Under the pieces are notes generated by a model. That model ran no database searches, was not told the origin of the DNA, and saw nothing but the letters and a program-made list of their open reading frames with translations. Positions 56,691-64,000 of a stretch of DNA of 64,000 bases are shown piece after piece. Each line of letters opens with the position of its first letter. Position 1 is the stretch's first letter. A program made the position numbers and the translations under genes. Source of the DNA: Colius striatus (lineage: Eukaryota > Chordata > Aves > Coliiformes > Coliidae); contig NC_084760.1 in assembly GCF_028858725.1 (NCBI RefSeq), forward strand, positions 8,816,867 through 8,880,866, read 5' to 3'.

Positions 56691-57645
56691 AGAAACAGAT
56701 AACCAGTTACTTCCTTTTTCCAATGACACTGAGCATTTAATATATTAAGAGAGTCTGTGTCCTGTTACTACAAGCAGAGGCTGACCTATCACAAAGTCTA
56801 AAAATTATCAAACCATGTTGTCTAAATGACACAAACAGAAGTCAGCCTGAAGGGGAAGTCTCAACAGAATTCTTAAACATAGGCTGGAGGTCTGTGCTAA
56901 AGAGTGCACAGAAACACAGGAGTGCACAGTTAAAGCAAGATAAGGAATCTGATTAAAAGTTGCTTAGAAACTATAAATTCTGATTACAATTCTAGAGTTA
57001 GCCATTTAGAGACAAGGTGCTGCTAAAAACAAGGCTTAGGAAGGTATTTTGAGTATCCTAACTTCTTGGGGAATACAATTTGCCTAACTCTTCTTCAGTA
57101 GTCTACAATAATACCTGTGCTTAGGAAGATGTTCAGCAGTAAGTTGCTTTCTCACTCAAGTCTGTCCATTAACTAAGCAATTTGCACCTAAACAAAATAG
57201 TTACTTAGCTGTGTTTCCAAGTGACCCCTTCACAAGAGAACTTTTAAAAACCCTAAGATTTTTGGACACTCACAGCACCACCTAGATAAAAATTGCAGCA
57301 TTTATATCTCTGGGAAGCATAAGCAGGAGAATTACTCAGACTAACCACACTTCACCCAGGAAGGACAACGGCAGGACTTGACAGATTTGCTGCTTCAAAT
57401 GTGGGAACAAATAGATTTGCAGGACCAGTTACTGCACCAGCAATCCTCAGTGCAAGCTTCTCAGAGCTTATTACAGGGGTTTGCATAGAACCACTTTAAG
57501 GTCACCTTTGTTTACTGCTGCATGATACCATACTTGCATTTTTGTGAAAAACACCTCCACTGGTTTAGCTAAATTTATACACATCCTTCAGATCAGTTTA
57601 ACTACTGAAACACCTTGTGTGAACAGTTGTACCACCTTGAAATAG
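56691..57645. other. Intergenic, no gene seen
   Basis: AT-rich unique sequence. No exon or repeat recognised. Confidence 0.45.
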
Positions 57646-58140
57646 AACCTCCTCCAGACAGCCACTAGCTAGATATCTGTAAATATTTACGAGGTCTCCC
57701 CCCAGTCTCCTCTTCTCCAGACTAAACAGCCCCAGTTCCTGCAGCCTTTCCCCACAAGGAAGATGCTCCAGTCCCCCGATCATCTTGGTGGCCCTGTGCT
57801 GGACTCTCTCCAGCACTTCCCTGTCCCTCTTGAGCTGAGGAGCCCAGAACTGGACACAAGACTCCAGATCAGGCCTCACCAGGGCAGAGTAGAGGGGGAG
57901 CAGAACCTCCCTCAATCTACTGCCCACACTCTTCTTGATGCATCCCAGGCTGCCACTGGCCTTCTTGGCCACGAGGACACATTGCTAACTCATATTTAGC
58001 TTATTACTAATCAGGGCTCCCAGGTCTCTCTCTGCAGAGCTGCTCCCCAGCAGGTCAATCCCCAGCCTGTACAGGTGCATGGGGTTGCTCCTTCCCAGCT
58101 GCAGGACTGCACTTGTCCTTGTTTGAACCTCATGAGGTTC
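57646..58140 (-). mobile_element. CR1 fragment lacking its 3' end
   Basis: ORF2 C-terminal region on the minus strand ([20 protein letters not shown] at its core). It breaks off near 57,646 before the 3' region, so no tail is present, like the copy at 50,044-50,536. Confidence 0.9.
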
Positions 58141-58533
58141 TATACTTCATAGATCACAGCCTAGGATCAGGTGCTTATTTCAAAACAAAAATGTCTATAA
58201 ATGCCATATTTATCCTATAAGGAATATTACTTTAGTGATACATAGAAAAACCACTTTCAAGGGATCCAAACACTATCATTTATTCATCATCCCAACTTCA
58301 AGACAATGCACTTCATCTCTGAAATTCATCACCATACTGAGTACAGCAAACACTACAGCTAGATAAAATTGCACATTTTTGATAGCAGTGACACTACATG
58401 TTCATCCTAAAGCCCTCCCCCCACCCCCCGAAAAATAATCAACATTTCTTCAGCTACATGCTTATCCAGCCCCTTCTGGGATTGAAATCCAGCATCTCCA
58501 TTTAGTCAGTCCTACTGAGAGGTTTAATGAAGT
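58141..58533 (-). other. PM20D2 3' UTR, proximal part
   Basis: Lies directly downstream of the PM20D2 stop on the minus strand. Contains a candidate poly(A) signal and a C-rich tract at 58,414-58,429. Confidence 0.6.
58279..58284 (-). terminator. Candidate PM20D2 poly(A) signal
   Basis: TTTATT on +, that is AATAAA on -, 250 bp downstream of the PM20D2 stop codon. First such signal met. Confidence 0.5.
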
Positions 58534-58736
58534 TTAGTGGGATGGACATGCTCCTGTGCCGACACCACATTCTTTGTTCTGTTCTAGTGGATTTATTTGC
58601 CCCTCTTCTTTTAGCTTCACCTGTCTAAAGTCCTCCCTGACTTCTTCAAGCAGACCTGGCTTGAAAATGACATCCAGCGCAGTCATGGCCAAAGCTTTTG
58701 CTGTGCGTAAAGCGTAGAACTGAGCATCCTGTGACC
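58534..58736 (-). CDS. PM20D2: PM20D2 final exon
   Basis: The acceptor on the minus strand is ttcttgctgcag. The exon encodes (G)[20 protein letters not shown] then [16 protein letters not shown]. It continues about 16 residues past where the human protein ends, to TAA at 58,536-58,534. The family-conserved part is intact. The extra tail, which includes NKECGVGTG, is not obviously conserved. Confidence 0.92.
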
Positions 58737-60405
58737 CTGCAGCAAGAAAGTCAGAGAAACTTAAGGTTAGATTACTAATATTAGACACAAGCCACTACCT
58801 TACCACTTAAGGCATATTCTACACAAGATTTTTCAAGTTTCTATTGCAAGAACAGTTTCTTAAGTCTATTCCCATGATGCACATCTATTTTCTGATGCCT
58901 CAAGGCAGATTTTCACACTCAGGTACCTCACTTTTTGCTACTGCTGGAAACAACTAAAACTGAGAACAGGAAAACAAGTGTGCACATGTTCCTTTTTAGA
59001 AAATTCAGAGGTTTATCTCTCTATTACCCTTCCAGAGTACTGTGCTTTACTCTTCTCTTTTGGCTCATGCTGGGAGTCCTGATTGATAGTAAGCTAAATA
59101 TGAGCCAGCAATGTGCCCTCGTGGCCAAGAAGGCCAATGGCAGCCTGGGATGCATCAAGAAGAGTGTGGGCAGTAGGTCGAGGGAAGTTCTGCTCCCCCT
59201 TTACTCTGCCCTGGTGAGGCCTCATCTGGAGTCCTGTGTCCAGTTCTGGGCTCCCCAGATCAAGAGGGACAGGGAAGTGCTGGAGAGAGGCCAGCACAGG
59301 GGCACCAAGATGATCGAGGGACTGGAACATCTTTCATACAAGGAAAGGCTGCGGGAACTGGGGCTGTTTAGTCTAGAAAAGAGGAGACTGAGGGGGGGAT
59401 CTTATTAACATTTATAAATATCTAAAGGGTGGGTTGTCAGGAGGTTGGGACATCCCTTTTTTCTATAGTAGCTAGCAACAGGACAAGGGGTAATGGGATG
59501 AAGTGGAACACAAAAAGTTCCACTTAAACATAAGAAAAAACTATTTCCCTGTGAGGGTGATGGAGCCCTGGCACAGGCTGCCCAGAGGGGTTGTGGAGGC
59601 TCCTTCCTTGGAGGTCTTCAAGACCCACCTGGACATGTTCCTATGTGACCCTGCTTCTGCTGGGGGATTGGACTAGATGATCTCTAAAGGTCCCTTCCAA
59701 CCCTACCATTCTATGATTCTATGTTTACTGACTCTTGTGGATGTGTCGCTAGGGATAAATCCTTCTAATTTCTTCTGTCTAGGTGGTATTATCAGGCAGG
59801 TTTTTAATACAAGGAGTGGTCATACTTCCTACATACAGTTAAACACACAAAATCCACATTTTGGCAGCTTTGTCCTTGCAAATCTACAGTTGCAGAATCA
59901 CAGAATCTCAAGGGCTGGAAGGGACCTTGAAAGATCACTTAGTCCAACTCCCCTGCCAGAGAATTCACCAAGTTAATTGCTTCAGGGCCCACATTCATCT
60001 CAGATCCTATCATGCTTGAAGAAAGCAACTTCATTTCTACACAGGTATTTACATGCAGCCACTTTCAGATCTAGTACTTCACACTTCTATACACTTACTC
60101 GACTGTAGCTTTGGATACCATAGAAGTATGTGAAAGCTTAAACCTCTGTAATTTGAAATACTAATCATTTCTAGACTGGCTGTAGTGAAGAGTCAGCAAC
60201 CAGCCCCTACAACATATAAGGGTTTCATGTATCATAGAACCCCAGTGTGATCCCTTGTCAGAAACACAAACCTCTCACCCTTCTCATTTCCACTCACCTG
60301 CAGCTTCTGTGTACTGCTCAGTGTGATTCAATGCATCAGAGCCAATGTAGAAATAAGCATGAAGCCCAGGGACTACAAAGGTAACATTTCCAAAGTCTGT
60401 GGAAC
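58534..60405 (-). CDS. PM20D2: PM20D2, last two coding exons (partial gene)
   Basis: C-terminal end of peptidase M20 domain-containing protein 2. This is an M20-family metal-dependent hydrolase reported to cleave dipeptides such as beta-alanyl-lysine as a metabolite-repair step. Coding exons here are 60,298-60,405 and 58,534-58,736. Joined, they read [20 protein letters not shown]… [18 protein letters not shown]… ending in TAA, which matches the vertebrate C-terminus closely. The rest of the gene (M20 catalytic and lid domains) must lie beyond 64,000. It is tail to tail with GABRR1, as in human. Confidence 0.92.
59070..59723 (+). mobile_element. CR1 in PM20D2 last intron
   Basis: About 650 bp, antisense to PM20D2. 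Runs from the ORF2 region ([20 protein letters not shown]) to two tail units. Small defects include a one-base G-run expansion (gagggggggatc) that breaks the frame. Confidence 0.93.
59892..59961 (-). mobile_element. CR1 3' tip, older subfamily
   Basis: About 70 bp: 'agaatcacagaatctcaagg' to 'ccaactcccctgccagag'. It resembles the tail of the 54,459-55,259 subfamily. Confidence 0.78.
60298..60405 (-). CDS. PM20D2: PM20D2 penultimate exon
   Basis: 108 bp, acceptor ctccttctag and donor gtgagt on the minus strand. Encodes (G)[20 protein letters not shown] then [15 protein letters not shown]. The histidine in [10 protein letters not shown] corresponds to the last conserved metal-site histidine expected in M20 peptidases. 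It enters with two bases of a split Gly codon and leaves in phase 1. Confidence 0.93.
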
Positions 60406-60749
60406 CTAGAAGGAGTAGAGGAATTTTCTTAATGAAGTGTTGAAGAGTGCTGAATGCTGTAAGAAAATGTATAATAGATATTATCTCCCGCCCATATCTA
60501 AAACAGAGTATCTTCTGCCCCAAGTACTATAATAAAACCATTTCTAATGAGTCATTACTCACACAAGTGTCCCATCACACAGGGAGATGTTTTCCCTAAT
60601 TAGCCACCTTCAGATGCTGCTCTCCAGTGCAACTCTGATCAATAATCAGTTACTGGACTGCAAGGAAGATGTATCAGCACGTTCCTATTCTACTGACTGG
60701 TAACTTTTTACTAAGCATCTCCTGGTAAGAAACAGTTAATTCAGAAATA

Positions 60750-60843
60750 ATGGAATCATGGAATGGTAGGGGTTGGAAGGGACCTTTACAGATCATCAAG
60801 TCCAACTCCCCTGCAGAAGCAGGTTCACCTAGATCAGGTCACA
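60750..60843 (-). mobile_element. CR1 3' tip in PM20D2 intron
   Basis: Last ~95 bp, in the same orientation as PM20D2 (tggaatcatggaatggtagg at the left). Confidence 0.88.
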
Positions 60844-62314
60844 AGCTGCAAACCTTGAGGCAGTTCAGCCATTTTCCTGCCACTGCTCTTAGAACCAGAC
60901 CAAATAACTCCCACTAGTGTGCAAATATTCAGCATTAGGCTGTGGAGCCTGAAGTAGGGCAAATCTATCTTTAAACAAGAGCAGATTGAAGACAATTATG
61001 TTTTCCTGTGCTTTTTGACTATTCTCAGTTATGGAAACCTTCACGCCACAATAACTCCTGAAATAACAAGACAGAACTAAACTCCAGACAAAACACTAGT
61101 GCTTTGTATGCTTAAATTTCTTGATAACAATGCTGCAGACTCTAGTGATGATTCTTTCATGCTTGACTAGCACTTTTAGTACATTAGTTAGTGATAGCAC
61201 CCATCTCACAGTACTGCCTTATCTATTTAATGACTGCATCCAGAAGCAACAAATTCTTCATAGAAAAGTCATACAGGTCTGGAAGTACTTCCCGAGTGCT
61301 TTTTTCCCCACTCAAAGAATCCACTCAATATTTGTTTAAAGCTGGAGAAATCAACATACCAGTCACTGTGAAACTCAGATGCCAGAGGAAGCTTTGTTTA
61401 CTAGTGAGGGACAAAAAGCCAGGGATGACCAACTGAGATCTCAACTGTTTTCAGGCCAATCAGAGCTGCAAGATTTCTTTAGCAATGGCATAAAAACCAA
61501 TGAGAGTTTCAAGTGATGTGTAACACAGTAGGTAGCTTCTGAGGAGATACTGCTAATGCCTTAAGGCTTAATAATGGAATGACTGAAGGATATAGATGTT
61601 ACTTGGATGCATACAGTCATTAGAAGTGAGTCCACAGAGCCTATATTATGTGATCAAAGACAACAAGACTAGCTTGCCATTTGCTCTGCCTACAAACAGA
61701 AGCAGCAAGGCTTGTCCCAAACCATGATCTTTGCCCATAAATCCAGTCTGCATTCAAAGAAAATCCAACCGTTAGGACAGCAACAGGTTATTTTCATTTT
61801 CAGTGGTCTATACTATTGACCCATTCTTTGGTCAGTCTGGAAAGACAAACCAGAAGTCTAGAATGCCTGCCTACTCCAGACTAAGCCAGGAGCTCTAAAC
61901 TTGCCAAGTCCTAATACATAAAACTGCTAGAAAGACTCTGTTGGCCTTTTTCCCTGCTGTCACTCAGCAAATGAAGCATTAGATATTTCAGTGCATCCTA
62001 CCTCTCAGGCATGTAACTCCACTTAAATTCCTATCAATATCTAATCTACTACCAGTTCACAAGTAATTTTTTCTCAGTGTTAGGGATTTAAATTTAGTAT
62101 TTTCTAGTAAGATAGGGAGCTTACCAAGCCAAAATCCAGGCAGCTGTTAAAGTGTGACAGCTAAATCTTCCCCTCTGCCACAAAAGATCTTACAGTCTTT
62201 AGTAGCAATAACCTAGTGGCATGTTTAAAACAGACATTCCAATGTTTCTGCACAAACACCTGTATGCTTGCTCGAAAAGTACAGATTGGGATTACTTCTA
62301 GAAGCATAAATAAT

Positions 62315-62375
62315 TGCATTTATCAATGCAATATACAGACCCCTAACTGCATTTATCAATGCAATATACAGACCC
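62315..62375. repeat. 33-bp tandem duplication with internal hairpin
   Basis: Unit tgcatttatcaatgcaatat… occurs at 62,315-62,347 and again from 62,348 with no mismatch over 28 bp. Each copy contains the small palindrome TGCATT-TATC-AATGCA. Confidence 0.85.
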
Positions 62376-64000
62376 TTGCACTGTCTTCACTAGAATGGTA
62401 CAGGGAACTCCATCCTCTCAAAACAAATGATCCTTAAGCTGAGACTGAAGCCTTTTCAAGTCACTGAACACATCATGGAAGTCAGTATTACCACAAACAT
62501 GAATGGAAGGGAAAATACAAGAGAGCCCAGGAAGCATTTCTACACAGTCCCAAGCTTCAAAAGTAGTACTTTCAAAACATACCACCTCTTTAAGATAATC
62601 TGTATCAGGCTTGTGCACAGGAAGTTAATGAATCCCATGAATGCTAAACACTTCACAGTGTGGATGTCTCAGCTAAGGCATGCTAAGCTAAGCCATCTCC
62701 CTGGAAGGCTGGGGATATCCCATAGCAGAGGTACCCTACCAGCAGGAGGAACAGGCGATGGCACCTGGTCAAAGCTAGCTCAGACTGACATTCTTTCCCT
62801 CACCCTGGCTGTGTGCCAGGTGGGTGGAGCATGCCCAAGGCACACAGGAGGCAGTGCCTAGGATGGACTAGGAGCTCTTGGTGACACTTAGCTGCCTGGA
62901 GCGATACCTGGAAGCAGACCGATACTAATACCCATGTAGAGGTGGCAGCGAGTACACTCATCTCTTAACGACTTTTCTGTTGCACAGACATGGAGAAGCA
63001 ACTGAGCTATCTTCCTTCCCTTTCAACAGAAGAAACTGACATCCTAAAAGAAAACATTGAAAACCACATGAAAACTAAACAGAAACAGAGGTCTTGAAAA
63101 AGATGAGACAAAACACTTCAACCTCCCCCCAAGAACAGGGTAGCATACAAAATCCCACTCCTACGTCTCTGGAGACTGTGCTTTATCCTGAATCTCCACT
63201 GCAAATGTTCAGAGCAGCTGTGGAAAGAAAATTCAGTAAAGCCCACTAGTGTGAAATTACAACCAATCGCTCAAGCACATTTTGACATTTGACAAGCCAC
63301 TTAAGAACAGGCCAGGAATAGGAAGAGTTTCAGGTTAACTTAAGAGTAAACATTTAGCATATCATGTAACTTATGTATAAAAGCACTACCACAATTACAT
63401 GTCTGTACTAAGTTCATTCGAAGTCATCTGAATCAGTAAGGCCACCAACTATTCATGATCTTCACCTTTAATACCATGGTTTGAAGGAAGCAACTAGCAC
63501 AGCTTCAGAAACATTCCAAGTACACTTCCTCAGTCCCTTTCCTAGGCTACATGAGTGAAGCAGCAAATCTTACTTGCACTACACTGAAGAAGAAAGAAAA
63601 CTGTCTTTAGCTGTAACTTGTTTTTTTACATCCAAGACAATGAACCAAGTGCAGAAAACATGATACTGTTGCTTTAATTTGGAAGGGAAGAAAAAGTAGA
63701 AACAGAATGCCATTAAATATGCTACCTCCTCCTCCCAAAAAAAGCCCTGAAGTTTGTAGAACTGTCCCCAACTTCTGCCTGAAGATAATCTGCTTTTAAC
63801 ATAGAGAAGATTAATACCACAATCAAATTAACTAGAATATTTTTTTTACTGAGAGCAACCTTTTCCTTCTGACCAGAGAGAAAAAAATATCTTTCACATA
63901 AGTGGAGTGAAAACATTTACATATACAGTTATGATCAGTAGCAAAGTCTGTAAAGTATCATCACCAGCTGAGACTTGATCAGAGCTCCTGTAGGAAGAGT

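Larger units (their letters stand above)
58737..60297 (-). other. PM20D2 last intron
   Basis: Phase 1 intron of 1.56 kb, donor CAG|gtgagt. It holds a 650-bp CR1 in opposite orientation and a short CR1 tip. Confidence 0.85.
60406..64000 (-). other. PM20D2 upstream intron (to window end)
   Basis: No further PM20D2 exon could be found by looking for the expected residues before STDFGN. The stretch is AT-rich, with one CR1 tip and a 33-bp tandem duplication. The upstream intron therefore appears to be at least 3.6 kb. Confidence 0.65.

Noticed and set aside
59094-59408. Open frames in the 59,070 CR1 as a PM20D2 alternative exon
   Set aside because: They are clearly CR1 ORF2 sequence, on or overlapping the opposite strand, and do not continue PM20D2.
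1-64000. CRISPR arrays, phage, operons, or a novel defence-type system
   Set aside because: Spliced exons, CR1 repeats and vertebrate genes show this is eukaryotic nuclear DNA. The only dispersed repeats are CR1 copies without regular spacing.

Overview
This is vertebrate nuclear DNA, almost certainly from a bird. It holds small, widely spaced exons with GT-AG introns and dozens of CR1 non-LTR retrotransposon fragments. The CR1 3' ends carry the typical avian tail (…CTTCCAACCCCTACCATTCTATGATTCTATGA-like). I see no operons, bacterial genes, CRISPR arrays or tRNA/rRNA genes. Summing my own calls, recognisable CR1 covers about 11 kb, roughly a sixth of the window. That is high for a bird, and many copies look near-identical. 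A lineage with a recent CR1 burst, such as woodpeckers and their relatives, would fit, but this is inference only.

Layout: (1) 1-19,320 is intergenic, with CR1 fragments, a 42-bp-period minisatellite (4,787-4,910) and an (AT)n(GT)n tract close to the first gene. (2) 19,321-49,746, + strand: a complete ten-exon gene for the GABA-A receptor rho-1 subunit (GABRR1). All exon junctions can be placed at GT-AG sites, and the spliced CDS is 1,434 bp (477 codons plus TAA). The protein has a signal peptide, the 13-residue Cys-loop, every aromatic and arginine residue of the GABA site, four membrane helices, and the proline in M2 that marks rho-1 rather than rho-2. (3) 49,747-58,533 is the gap between two convergent genes. 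It is packed with CR1 and contains a hairpin with AATAAA on both strands (51,889-51,914). (4) 58,534-60,405, - strand: the last two coding exons of PM20D2, an M20-family dipeptidase. Its upstream exons lie beyond 64,000. The tail-to-tail order GABRR1 / PM20D2 is the arrangement known in human, so the synteny supports both names.

The most informative points are in GABRR1 splicing. Exon 2 is exactly 51 bp and exons 2-5 sum to exactly 450 bp, all frame-neutral when skipped. These are the sizes of the two deletion variants described for human rho-1 mRNA. Exon 2 also has a NAGNAG acceptor. CR1 copies abut splice sites (6 bp after exon 4, 26 bp before exon 10), and a CR1-derived piece lies just after the stop codon. 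I found no evidence for a wholly new molecular system. The convergent poly(A) hairpin and the CR1/splice-site juxtapositions are the features most worth following up.
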